Below, one piece after another: positions 1-7,222 of a stretch of 17,120 nucleotides of DNA (its first letter is position 1; each line of letters starts with the position of its first letter). Under the pieces are notes generated by a model. That model was not told the DNA's origin. It did not search any database and saw only the letters and a program-made list of their open reading frames with translations. This stretch comes from STD1-204 sp041649895 (GTDB lineage Bacteria; Patescibacteriota; Minisyncoccia; Minisyncoccales; Minisyncoccaceae), in the NCBI GenBank assembly GCA_041649895.1, contig JBAZMG010000016.1:1-17120 (forward strand), read 5' to 3'. The translations under genes and the position numbers were made by a program.

Positions 1-39
1 CAAGAGATAGAACTGATCTTGCAAAGAATTTACGGATAG
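1..39 (+). CDS. dnaA: Probable 3' end of dnaA (partial)
   Basis: Frame 1 is open from the window edge and encodes the last twelve residues QEIELILQRIYG before a TAG stop at 37-39. The short amphipathic tail fits the C-terminal helix of replication initiator DnaA. The position directly upstream of dnaN, with an AT-rich spacer between, is the common bacterial dnaA-dnaN order. The identification rests mostly on synteny, because twelve residues are too few for a family call. Another frame is also open for about 19 codons, so the frame choice is tentative. Confidence 0.45.
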   Translation, partial: QEIELILQRIYG

Positions 40-335
40 AGCCGATAAAAGTGTGTTGAAAAAATGTGTAAAATTTATGGAGTGAGTGATGGCAAAAGTG
101 GGTAAAAAATATTCATAAAAACCCATCGAAACAAAACTGAAAATTTCTCATCGTTTTTACCAGACTTTCTCCACAAACAGTATTCAATTTATTTCACACT
201 CTTTCCCAAAAGCGAAAAATGAAAACCTGTTTAAATAAAAAGAAAAGATCTATTAATTCAAATCTATACACAAAAATAAGCGAATCAATAATAATGACAA
301 CAAATTTATTAATTAAATAATTATTATATATAAAT
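40..335. other. AT-rich dnaA-dnaN spacer, candidate replication origin
   Basis: This 296-bp gap has no plausible gene. It holds TTCTCCACA at 167-175, one mismatch from the DnaA box TTATCCACA, and TGTGTAAAA at 65-73, two mismatches from the box on the other strand. Further loose TGTG/CACA motifs lie near 52 and 200. From about 180 to the dnaN start the sequence is extremely AT-rich and could serve as an unwinding element and as the dnaN promoter (ATGACA at 294-299 is a possible -35). The origin call depends mainly on location, since the boxes are imperfect and few. Confidence 0.35.
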
Positions 336-1475
336 ATGAACTTTACAATTTTAACCAAAGAATTAAAAAAAGGAATCGGTATCGCCGAAAAAATCACTGG
401 AAGAAATTTAACATTGCCTATTTTGGATAATGTGCTTATCGAGGCAACACAAAACTTTTTAAAAATATCTTCAACCGATCTGGAATTGGGGATACAATGG
501 TGGGGATTATGCAAAACTGAAAAAGAAGGAAAAATAGCCATACCGGCGAAACTGTTTAACCAAGTTGTTAATTCTCTTTCGGAAGAAAAAGTGACGATAA
601 AAGAAAAAAACAATACTTTAACCATTGAGGCCAAGAATTTCAAAACCCAAATCAAAGGTTTTCCCGCCGACGAGTTTCCTATTATTCCGGCCTTCAGTAA
701 AGATATTTATATTGAGATTGACGCGACTAAATTAAAAGAAGGATTAATCAGTGTGGTGGATATGGCGAGTATTTCTCAGATCAGGCCGGAAATATCAGGC
801 ATTTATTTCTCTTTTGAAAAAGATATGATAAAGATGGTCGCGACAGACAGTTTTCGTTTGGCTGAGAAAAAAGTGATCCTTGGGCAAAAAGCGGGATACA
901 AAAATATGTTTAAAGAAACGGTTAATTTTATTTTACCCCAGAAAGCGGCCAAAGAATTAATCAACGTTATCCCTGATGGAGAAAAATCAATTCGCGTGTA
1001 TTTTTCCGAATCGCAAGTTTTATTCGAGTCTTTTTTGCCGGGAATCGACCACGAAGAAATAAATCTGATCAGCCGACAGATTGAAGGGGAGTATCCGTCG
1101 TATCAGGAAATTATTCCCAAAGAAGGAAAAACAAAGATTACGTTAAATAAAGAAGATTTCGCGAAACAAGTGAAGGCCGCTGGTATTTTTGGAGGAAGAA
1201 CAAACGAGATCGTATTGAGGGTTGATCCCAAAGAAAAAGAATTGGAAATATTCAGCCAAGATACCGATGCCGGTGAAAGCAATTTGAATGTTCCCGCGAA
1301 AATAGAAGGTGCCGAAGTGAAAATCTCTTTTAATTGGAAGTTTATAATCGATGGATTGTCGAATATAAAAAGTTCGGAGATAACTTTTGAAATGCAGGGA
1401 AACGACGGTCCGGCGGTCATTAAACCGATCGGAGACGCGAGCTATCTGTATGTAATAATGCCTATTAAAATTTAG
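336..1475 (+). CDS. dnaN: DNA polymerase III subunit beta (sliding clamp)
   Basis: The product (379 aa, normal for the family) is the ring-shaped processivity factor that tethers DNA polymerase III to DNA and serves as a docking platform for replication and repair proteins in the cytoplasm. Visible signatures are the N-terminal MNFTILTKELKKGI segment, the LPILDNVLIEA strand near residues 27-37, the middle-domain ATDSFRLAEK motif near residue 170, and the C-terminal YLYVIMPIKI, which matches the usual '(V/I)MP' end of clamps. Three clamp folds of about 120 residues each fit the length. It lies just after the presumed dnaA end and stops at a strong terminator shared with the convergent PBP gene. 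No Shine-Dalgarno is visible before the ATG; the leader is almost pure A/T. Confidence 0.97.
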   Translation: MNFTILTKELKKGIGIAEKITGRNLTLPILDNVLIEATQNFLKISSTDLELGIQWWGLCKTEKEGKIAIPAKLFNQVVNSLSEEKVTIKEKNNTLTIEAKNFKTQIKGFPADEFPIIPAFSKDIYIEIDATKLKEGLISVVDMASISQIRPEISGIYFSFEKDMIKMVATDSFRLAEKKVILGQKAGYKNMFKETVNFILPQKAAKELINVIPDGEKSIRVYFSESQVLFESFLPGIDHEEINLISRQIEGEYPSYQEIIPKEGKTKITLNKEDFAKQVKAAGIFGGRTNEIVLRVDPKEKELEIFSQDTDAGESNLNVPAKIEGAEVKISFNWKFIIDGLSNIKSSEITFEMQGNDGPAVIKPIGDASYLYVIMPIKI

Positions 1476-1489
1476 TAATAAAGTATAAT

Positions 1490-1519
1490 AAAAAACTACC
1501 CGCGCAGGGGTAGTTTTTT
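1490..1519. terminator. Bidirectional intrinsic terminator between dnaN and PBP1A gene
   Basis: AAAAAACTACCC (1490-1501) and GGGTAGTTTTTT (1508-1519) form a perfect 12-bp stem around a 6-nt loop. The stem ends in a T run on each strand, so it can stop dnaN transcripts from the left and PBP transcripts from the right. The convergent gene ends (1475 and 1526) sit right beside it. Confidence 0.93.
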
Positions 1520-1525
1520 ATTGTC

Positions 1526-3571
1526 TTAGTCGGGATAAAGAGGAACTTCAGTGCCGGGTTCGACCGGCTGAGATGTTTCGACTATGCCCGTAGTGTTTTG
1601 CAACTCTATTGATTTTAAAATCAAGGCTCGCCAGATCGGTCCGGCGGCTTGCTCACCGATAGCGGACATTATAGCTTTATTATTATTTCCGGCCCACACA
1701 ACAACCACCGCGTCGCTTGTATAACCAACGGTCCATCCGTCTCGGCTGTCTTGGGTGGTTCCTGTTTTCACAGCCACTTTGTAATTATCAAATCTTAAAA
1801 GCGAGTTAGGGCCGAACATCGGCGCTCTGGCATCGTTGTCGGACAACACATCCGTGATCATATCACAAACCGCTCCCTCTAAAACTTTTCTCGGTGTTTT
1901 GTGGTTTTCAAAAATAACATTTCCATTGCGGTCTTCTATTCTTAAAATAACCGATGAGTCTATTTTATATCCGCCGCTCGCAAACACACTAAACGCTGTC
2001 GCCATATCGATTACTTTAACATCAGCCGCTCCCAGGGCAAGAGATAGTCCGTAACGAGAAGTGTCGCCCAAGGTGGATATGCCCATTGTTTTAGCCATTT
2101 CAAGCGTGTCCGAAAGACCGGCATAATCATTTAAAACTTTGACAGCCGGAATATTCAGCGATTGGGCTAGTCCGGATCTTAAGGTTAACGCCCCGCGAAA
2201 CCTGCCATCATAGTTGTTCGGCGCGTATCCGCCGTAATTGATTGGTTCGTCAACTACGATCGTCGTGTCGGTTGCTCCATTGCGAAAAGCTGTCGCGTAA
2301 ACAATCGGTTTAAAAGAAGATCCCGGTTGGCGAATTGCTTGCACTGCCACATTATAGCTCGGAACGAATTTACAAGTTGTCGCCGGATCGCATCCTTTCG
2401 GTAACGGATCAGCGTAAGGGTCGGCCGATCCGACCATAGCCAAGACTTCGCCTGTTTTGGGTGCCATTACGATTGCGGCCGCGTTATAGGCTCCGAAGTT
2501 AACGATATTCTTGGCCACGTTCGCTTTTACAATATCTTCGGCCGCTTTTTGCAGATCCCAATCGAGAGTGGTATAAATTTTTAATCCTTTGGTTTGCAGA
2601 AAGTCCGCTCCGTAAGTATCTTCCACCTGCTGTTTGACATAAGTGACAAAATGATACGCGAGCGAAGTGTTCGGTATTTTCGAAATTTTTATCTCTTCCT
2701 TTGCCGCTGCTTCTTCTTGTTCCACCGTTATGTATCCTTCTTCTCGCATTCTTTGTAAGACAAAATCTTTTCTGATCATTAATTTATCAACGTGATCTCC
2801 ATAAGGGGAGTAATAACTTGGTAATTGAATGATCGCGGTTAGCATCGCTGCTTCGGACAAAGAAATGTCTTGGATCGGTTTTTGAAAATATGTGAGAGAA
2901 GCTTCTTCAACTCCGTAAATGTTCACGCCGAAAGGAATTTGATTCAAGTACCATTCAAGGATTTGGTCTTTGGGATAGCGCCTATCGAGCTCAACGGAAA
3001 GAACGATCTCTTTTACTTTTCGATCTATCGTTTTTTGCGGCGTTAAAAATGTTGACCTTATCAGTTGCTGGGTTATGGTCGAAGCTCCTTGCGAGCTGCC
3101 TGTTTCCACGTTCGTTTTTATGGCTCGTAAAACCCCCAACATATCAACTCCGAAATGCTGGTAAAAGCGTGCGTCTTCCGTGGAGATCACGGCTTGCTGC
3201 ATAATCAGCGGAATCTGAGTCAATGGCACGTATGTCCTTTTTTCTTCCTCGTAAACATTTGATAAAAGAATTTTACCGGTGCGATCATAGATCTTTGTTG
3301 ATTCGGCCATTTGGTTTTCGGTAAATACTTCCGGCCTTGGCAGGTCTTTGGTAATCCAGAAAAACCAAATCAAGCCGGATAAAAATCCGACCAAGCAAAG
3401 TCCACCGAAAAATTTTAAAAAAGAAATGAAACGGTTGCGTTTCTTTTTTGTTTTCGGCGCGTCTTCCTTTATCTCTATCTTTTTAAATTTTTTACCAGCG
3501 TCTTCCGCTCCCTTTGAGATCAAGGCTCCGCGGTTGGATGGTCCGGCGTTTCGGTGTTTTTTGTTTTTCAT
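1526..3571 (-). CDS. Class A penicillin-binding protein (PBP1A-like), bifunctional peptidoglycan synthase
   Basis: This 681-aa membrane protein should polymerise lipid II glycan strands and cross-link their peptides on the outer face of the membrane. A Lys/Arg-rich cytoplasmic tail (1-47) precedes one membrane segment (about 48-73). The GT51 glycosyltransferase domain shows EDARFYQHFG (catalytic E132), GASTITQQL (162-170), RKVKE (184-188) and the ILEWYLNQIPFG motif. The transpeptidase domain shows SSFK (S418 nucleophile, K421), SLN (471-473) and KTGT (602-605), so both activities look intact. The tail after about 640 is short, with no extra PASTA or FN3 domain. The ATG start is supported by the basic N-terminus and by a promoter a few bases upstream. 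It is divergent from tyrS and convergent with dnaN, so it is a single-gene unit. Confidence 0.95.
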   Translation of the reverse strand: MKNKKHRNAGPSNRGALISKGAEDAGKKFKKIEIKEDAPKTKKKRNRFISFLKFFGGLCLVGFLSGLIWFFWITKDLPRPEVFTENQMAESTKIYDRTGKILLSNVYEEEKRTYVPLTQIPLIMQQAVISTEDARFYQHFGVDMLGVLRAIKTNVETGSSQGASTITQQLIRSTFLTPQKTIDRKVKEIVLSVELDRRYPKDQILEWYLNQIPFGVNIYGVEEASLTYFQKPIQDISLSEAAMLTAIIQLPSYYSPYGDHVDKLMIRKDFVLQRMREEGYITVEQEEAAAKEEIKISKIPNTSLAYHFVTYVKQQVEDTYGADFLQTKGLKIYTTLDWDLQKAAEDIVKANVAKNIVNFGAYNAAAIVMAPKTGEVLAMVGSADPYADPLPKGCDPATTCKFVPSYNVAVQAIRQPGSSFKPIVYATAFRNGATDTTIVVDEPINYGGYAPNNYDGRFRGALTLRSGLAQSLNIPAVKVLNDYAGLSDTLEMAKTMGISTLGDTSRYGLSLALGAADVKVIDMATAFSVFASGGYKIDSSVILRIEDRNGNVIFENHKTPRKVLEGAVCDMITDVLSDNDARAPMFGPNSLLRFDNYKVAVKTGTTQDSRDGWTVGYTSDAVVVVWAGNNNKAIMSAIGEQAAGPIWRALILKSIELQNTTGIVETSQPVEPGTEVPLYPD

Positions 3572-3583
3572 AATTTATATACT

Positions 3584-3612
3584 AATATATCACTAAATGC
3601 CTGTTTTGATAA
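3584..3612 (-). promoter_or_regulatory. Candidate promoter of the PBP1A gene
   Basis: Reading the minus strand, TTATCA (3612-3607) is followed after 17 bp by TATATT (3589-3584). This predicts a start about 6 nt before the ATG at 3571, so the transcript would have almost no leader. A near-palindrome GTGATAATATCAC (3621-3633) lies just upstream, and a related TATCACTA sits at 3588-3595. These could be operator half-sites, but nothing else supports that. Confidence 0.5.
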
Positions 3613-3644
3613 TAGCTCCCGTGATAATATCACTATTTTCTCGG

Positions 3645-3673
3645 TTGGCAAATCCTTAAAACTGAGTTAATAT
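3645..3673 (+). promoter_or_regulatory. Candidate sigma-70-type promoter of tyrS
   Basis: TTGGCA (3645-3650), exactly 17 bp, then TAATAT (3668-3673). The predicted start near 3680 leaves a leader of about 13 nt before the tyrS ATG, with no room for a T-box or other leader switch and no Shine-Dalgarno sequence. Confidence 0.6.
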
Positions 3674-3692
3674 ATGATTAAACCAAAAGCCT

Positions 3693-4901
3693 ATGAAAAT
3701 CAATACCGATCCCCAAAAAATAGAAGAATTGCTCAGCCGGGGAGCTGAGGATATTATCGATAAAAAGAGCCTGAAAGAGGCTCTACTTTCGGGTAAAAAA
3801 CTGAATATAAAATTCGGGGTTGATCCGACCGGACCGAAAATCCATCTCGGCCGGGCGACCGCGCTTTTGAAATTAAAGGATTTTCAGGATTTGGGGCACA
3901 ATATAATCTTGATAATCGGGGACTTTACTGCCCAAATCGGGGACGCTTCAGACAAGGATTCCTTGCGAAAACCTTTGACCGCGGAAGAAGTGGAAAAGAA
4001 TATGAAGGATTATTTGCCTCAGATCGGAAAAGTTCTTGATCTGGAAAAAATATCAATCGCCTACAATAGCCAATGGTTGGACGAACTCAATGCTCACGAT
4101 CTTATATTTTTAGCTATGAACTTTACCGCCCAGCAAATGATCCAGCGAAGGAATTTCAAAGAACGCTGGGACAACGAAAAACCGATCGGTTTACACGAGC
4201 TTTTTTATCCGATCTTGCAGGGTTATGATTCTGTGGCCGTGGAGGCGGACGTGGAACTTGGCGGCTTTGACCAATTATTCAATTTAAAGACCGGACGGGA
4301 GATACAAAAAATATTCGGTCAAAGATCACAGAACATTATAACAATAAAAATGCTCAATGGGCTCGATGGCAGGAAAATGTCCACGAGTTGGGGCAATATA
4401 ATTACCATTTTGGAAGACCCGAAAGAAATGTTCGGAAAATTAATGTCTTTAAAAGATGAATATATTAGTGATTATTTTGAATGTTGCACCCGCTTGCCGA
4501 TGAAACAAGTGAATATTTTTAAGAAAGAGCTCAACAGTAAAAAAACAAATCCCAAAGAGATTAAAAAAATATTGGCGAAAGAAATAATTTCTATTTTTCA
4601 TTCGGAAAAGGAAGCTGATTTGGCGGAAAAGGAATTTGAAAAAGTCTTTGAAAAAAAAGACGTTCCTACGGACATAGAAGAGATCAAAATCAACGAAAAA
4701 GAAATTAATATTTTGGATTTGTTGGTAAAACTTGAATTATTCAAATCAAAAGCGGACGCGAGGCGAGTGGTGGAGCAAGGAGGAGTAAAGTTTATCTCAG
4801 GCGAAGATACGGAAATAAAGCTGGATTGGCAAGAAATGGTGAAAATTAAAAAAGGCACAGTGGTTCAATCAGGAAAAAGAAACTTCCGAAAAATTATTTA
4901 G
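3693..4901 (+). CDS. tyrS: Tyrosyl-tRNA synthetase
   Basis: This 402-aa class I aminoacyl-tRNA synthetase charges tRNA(Tyr) with tyrosine in the cytoplasm. The Rossmann-fold catalytic domain begins with KFGVDPTGPKIHLGR, holding the HIGH-type signature HLGR (51-54). The second signature is KMSTS (228-232) in GLDGRKMSTSWGN, which matches the KMSKS loop. The tyrosine pocket region includes LLQ/ILQGYDS (174-180) and FDQLFNLKTGR. A C-terminal S4-like RNA-binding domain runs from about 339 to 400, with KSKADARRVVEQGGV. The length and HLGR signature fit the shorter TyrRS form widespread in bacteria. The gene is monocistronic with its own promoter. No hairpin-plus-T terminator follows; the structured element at 4935-5082 begins 33 bp after the stop. 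Confidence 0.96.
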   Translation: MKINTDPQKIEELLSRGAEDIIDKKSLKEALLSGKKLNIKFGVDPTGPKIHLGRATALLKLKDFQDLGHNIILIIGDFTAQIGDASDKDSLRKPLTAEEVEKNMKDYLPQIGKVLDLEKISIAYNSQWLDELNAHDLIFLAMNFTAQQMIQRRNFKERWDNEKPIGLHELFYPILQGYDSVAVEADVELGGFDQLFNLKTGREIQKIFGQRSQNIITIKMLNGLDGRKMSTSWGNIITILEDPKEMFGKLMSLKDEYISDYFECCTRLPMKQVNIFKKELNSKKTNPKEIKKILAKEIISIFHSEKEADLAEKEFEKVFEKKDVPTDIEEIKINEKEINILDLLVKLELFKSKADARRVVEQGGVKFISGEDTEIKLDWQEMVKIKKGTVVQSGKRNFRKII

Positions 4902-4934
4902 TTTCTGGGCTCGTTGTTTTATTTATCACTTAAA

Positions 4935-5082
4935 ATTATTTAAAGATACGCTCATCGTTTGACGTCTCGCTTTCTCCAGCAAGAAAGCGGACTCGGTCTC
5001 GGCAAATTTTTGTCCCGCAGAGCGGGCCAAACCATGCAAATTTGCCTGCGACATGCATCCGATGAGCATATCTTTAAATAAT
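4935..5082 (+). repeat. Structured palindromic element, copy A (three-way-junction fold)
   Basis: The 23-nt ends (4935-4957 and 5060-5082) are inverted repeats with one mismatch and close an outer stem starting ATTATTTAAAGAT. Inside are two hairpins: CGCTTTCT/AGAAAGCG (4968-4975 with 4982-4989), then GGCAAATTT/AAATTTGCC (5001-5009 with 5038-5046), the latter topped by CCCGC-AGA-GCGGG (5014-5026). Junction sequences such as TTTGACGTC, ACTCGGTCTC and TGCGACATGCATCCGATG recur in copy C, and in recognisable form in copy D. Copy A is in the opposite orientation to copy C and lies on the other side of the kelch gene. It has no coding capacity. It could be a non-autonomous mobile element, an RNA gene or a terminator. 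Confidence 0.85.
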
Positions 5083-5155
5083 CGCGTTATTTAGATTGGC
5101 AGCAAAGGTTCGTCTTCTCCAATGCCGATATTTTTAAAAGTTTGTTTTGAATAAA

Positions 5156-5161
5156 TATAAT
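5156..5161 (+). promoter_or_regulatory. Candidate -10 box of the kelch-protein gene
   Basis: A perfect TATAAT lies only four bases before the ATG at 5166, with a weak TTTAAA 17 bp upstream (5133-5138). If used, transcription would start at or next to the A of the ATG, giving a leaderless mRNA. Confidence 0.4.
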
Positions 5162-5165
5162 TTTA

Positions 5166-6284
5166 ATGGAGAAAAGCAAAATCAGGAAAATAATTGTTAT
5201 TGTTTTTATAATTTTTGTACTATTTATAACCCTTTGTTTTAGGGGAGGGGGGAGGAGGGTGGTGGAGGTAAAAGAACAAGAACAAATCGATAATTCGCTT
5301 TCATTTAAGCTCTCAGTCTTGCATGCCCCTTTTGAGGACAGGGACTCGCAGAGCGTTTTTGTTTTTCAAAATAAGATGTGGCTTATCGGCGGCCTTAACG
5401 CGAACGACTCGGTTTATAATAAAAGGCCGATTGATGTTATTTTTGACCAATTAAGATATGTGTTCCTGGGGAAAGAAATAAATCACGACACCTACTACGT
5501 CAATTATAACAAGGCTAGATATTTCAATGACATCTGGACATCTACGGATGGGATCAATTGGAAAAAAGAGGGCGACGCTCCTTGGTCGGGCAGCCGATCA
5601 ATATCCATCATTGAATTTCAAAACAAACTTTTCGCTATTGGTGGATTCAGTATGGAAGAGGGTGAAAAAAAAGACATCTGGACATCTACGGACGGGATCA
5701 ATTGGACAAAACAGGTTGATGCGCCTTGGGAAAAAAGAGAGGGTCAACAAGTGCTGGTTTTTAACGATAAAATTTGGATGTTCGGCGGAGTCAGTTACGA
5801 AAACAATAAAACTTATAACGATATCTGGTCTTCTTCCGACGGAATTAATTGGACAAAAGAGGGTGACGCTCCTTGGCTATCGCGTTGGGATCACGCCTTG
5901 GCGATATTCAATAATAAAATATTTTTGACCGGAGGGATGGATCTTAAGGGAAATGTTTTTAACGACGTCTGGGTGTCTGCTGACGGAATTAATTGGGAGA
6001 TGATAACCGCTAACGCGGTTTGGGAGAAGCGGCAGGGCCATTCTTTGTTGGCGATTAATGACAAGCTGTGGCTTTTGGGCAAGCTTGGTAGCGCGAACGA
6101 AGATACAAACGATGTTTGGCTGTCTTCGGACGGAACCAATTGGGAAAAATTCAATGAAAAAATTCCCTGGACGGGCAGAGAAGATTTTGGAGCTGTTGTT
6201 TTTCAAAACAAACTATGGATCTTAGCTGGAATGGATTCCAATTACCAGTGGCGCAACGATATTTGGTTTTTGGAATTAGATTAA
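5166..6284 (+). CDS. Membrane-anchored kelch/galactose-oxidase-type beta-propeller protein
   Basis: The 372-aa product has a basic N-terminus and one hydrophobic segment (about 9-25, ending ITLCF), which is a signal anchor or signal peptide without a good lipobox. The rest is a repeat domain. The unit (N)D(I/V)W.S.DGINW recurs at about 121-132, 169-180, 218-229, 266-277 and 315-326, with a last partial NDIW at 364-367. The units alternate with 'FQNKLWLIGG'-like strands, the hallmark of kelch propeller blades. A surface or periplasm-like location and a binding role are inferred; no catalytic residues can be claimed. A 33-bp DNA stretch (5528-5560, 5672-5704) is nearly identical between two blades, pointing to recent internal duplication. 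A G-rich tract (5242-5267) follows the membrane segment. The gene sits alone between inverted copies of a structured repeat. Confidence 0.8.
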   Translation: MEKSKIRKIIVIVFIIFVLFITLCFRGGGRRVVEVKEQEQIDNSLSFKLSVLHAPFEDRDSQSVFVFQNKMWLIGGLNANDSVYNKRPIDVIFDQLRYVFLGKEINHDTYYVNYNKARYFNDIWTSTDGINWKKEGDAPWSGSRSISIIEFQNKLFAIGGFSMEEGEKKDIWTSTDGINWTKQVDAPWEKREGQQVLVFNDKIWMFGGVSYENNKTYNDIWSSSDGINWTKEGDAPWLSRWDHALAIFNNKIFLTGGMDLKGNVFNDVWVSADGINWEMITANAVWEKRQGHSLLAINDKLWLLGKLGSANEDTNDVWLSSDGTNWEKFNEKIPWTGREDFGAVVFQNKLWILAGMDSNYQWRNDIWFLELD

Positions 6285-6343
6285 ACGATAGCGCTTTTTA
6301 GTTGGGTCGTTTATTTAATGTATCGATAGAAGTAAGCTTTTTC

Positions 6344-6438
6344 GGGTATATCTTTTTCCGACACGGATACAATTCTCGCGAAAAATTCCTCGACTCGCCG
6401 TCAGCCACGGCTCCGTGTGTTCTGAAAAAGATATACCC
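6344..6438 (-). repeat. Smaller palindromic element, copy B (possible divergent relative)
   Basis: GGGTATATCTTTTTC (6344-6358) and its exact complement (6424-6438) form a perfect 15-bp outer stem, continued by ACACGGA/TCCGTGT (6361-6367 with 6412-6418). Inside are AATTCT-CGCG-AAAAATT (about 6371-6387) and GCCGT-CAGCC-ACGGC, so the topology is again an outer stem with two hairpins. CGGA, TTCTCGC and AAATT occur in the same order as in copy D. Relationship to copies A, C and D is likely but weaker than among those three. It starts 59 bp after the kelch gene stop. Confidence 0.6.
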
Positions 6439-6462
6439 TCAACCGCTACCACAGGACAACGT

Positions 6463-6611
6463 AATATTTAAAGATGCGCTCATCGGATGCATGTCGCAGG
6501 CAAATTTGCACGGTTTTCTTTTGTGTTCAAAAGAAAAAATTTGCCGAGACCGAGTCCGCTTCCTCGCCGGAGGAAGCGAGACGTCAAACGAGGAGCGTAT
6601 CTTTAAATAAT
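6463..6611 (-). repeat. Structured palindromic element, copy C (three-way-junction fold)
   Basis: This is an inverted copy of the element at 4935-5082. The outer arms are 6463-6485 and 6589-6611, with three positions not Watson-Crick paired, one of them a G-U. Hairpin one is GGCAAATTT (6499-6507) with AAATTTGCC (6537-6545), topped by TTTTCTTTTG-TGTT-CAAAAGAAAA (6514-6537). Hairpin two is CGCTTCCTC-GCCG-GAGGAAGCG (6557-6578). Relative to copy A, hairpin two has changed on both strands so that pairing is kept, and the tip of hairpin one is entirely different yet still a perfect stem. The junction segments are nearly identical. The element lies 75 bp beyond the ruvC stop. Confidence 0.85.
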
Positions 6612-6685
6612 TAACGAACAGATCAATAAACAATACAGGTTAAATAAATGTTTACGCTTAGATTCAGCCGAAAAAGCAATAAGCG

Positions 6686-7189
6686 CTATTTAGTGTTTTT
6701 TTTAATTTTATCAAAAGCGCAAACATAACTACAGCAGATTGCGATCGCGAGAGCGTCGGCCGCGTCATCGGGCTTTGGCAGTTTTTCCAGCTTCAAAATA
6801 TTCTGGATCATTTTTTGCACTTGTCCTTTTGATGCCCGGCCGTATCCGGTTACCGTAGTTTTCGCCTGTAGGGGAGTAAACTCGGTTATCGGAATATTTT
6901 TCTTTGCCAAGGTTAAAAGCGCCACTCCTCTCGCCTGGCTAACGGCCATAACGGTTTTGGCGTTTTTAAAAAAATACAGGCTTTCCACAGCCGCGATATC
7001 CGGAGCATATTCTTTGATAATACCGTTAAGCTCGTTATTTAAAAGCATTAACCTCTCCGCCATAATAATATTCGCGGGGGTTGTGATTACTCCGTAATAA
7101 AGGCAATTTAATTGCTTTTGAGATTGTTTTGATTCTATTACGCCAATTCCAGTGGTTGCCGTGCCCGGATCAATTCCTAAAATTATCAT
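6686..7189 (-). CDS. ruvC: Crossover junction endodeoxyribonuclease RuvC
   Basis: The 167-aa product is the Holliday-junction resolvase that cuts four-way DNA junctions symmetrically after RuvAB branch migration. The RNase H-like fold is evident from the opening MIILGIDPGTATTGIGVIE with catalytic D7, AAVESLYF with E69, and the C-terminal KPDDAADALAIA with D142 and D145, so all four acidic metal ligands are present. The middle KNAKTVMAVSQARG segment matches the conserved family helix. It lies 33 nt after yebC on the same strand, the frequent bacterial yebC-ruvC order. ruvA is not in the window and ruvB is about 6 kb away. No Shine-Dalgarno is seen. The stop is TAG. Confidence 0.96.
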   Translation of the reverse strand: MIILGIDPGTATTGIGVIESKQSQKQLNCLYYGVITTPANIIMAERLMLLNNELNGIIKEYAPDIAAVESLYFFKNAKTVMAVSQARGVALLTLAKKNIPITEFTPLQAKTTVTGYGRASKGQVQKMIQNILKLEKLPKPDDAADALAIAICCSYVCAFDKIKKNTK

Positions 7190-7222
7190 AGAAGTGTCGT
7201 AATTGTTTATATGGCGAGAAGG

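Noticed and set aside
5230..5241. Lipoprotein signal (LFITLC) in the kelch protein
   Set aside because: The residue before the Cys is Leu, not Gly/Ala/Ser, so the lipobox rule is not met; a signal anchor is more likely.
6302..6610. A 102-codon open frame on the plus strand after the kelch gene
   Set aside because: It runs through palindromic elements B and C, has no family resemblance, and its residues are dictated by the inverted repeats.
4935..6611. CRISPR array or insertion sequence around the kelch gene
   Set aside because: The repeats are two inverted copies, not regular direct repeats with spacers, and there is no transposase or cas gene between or beside them.
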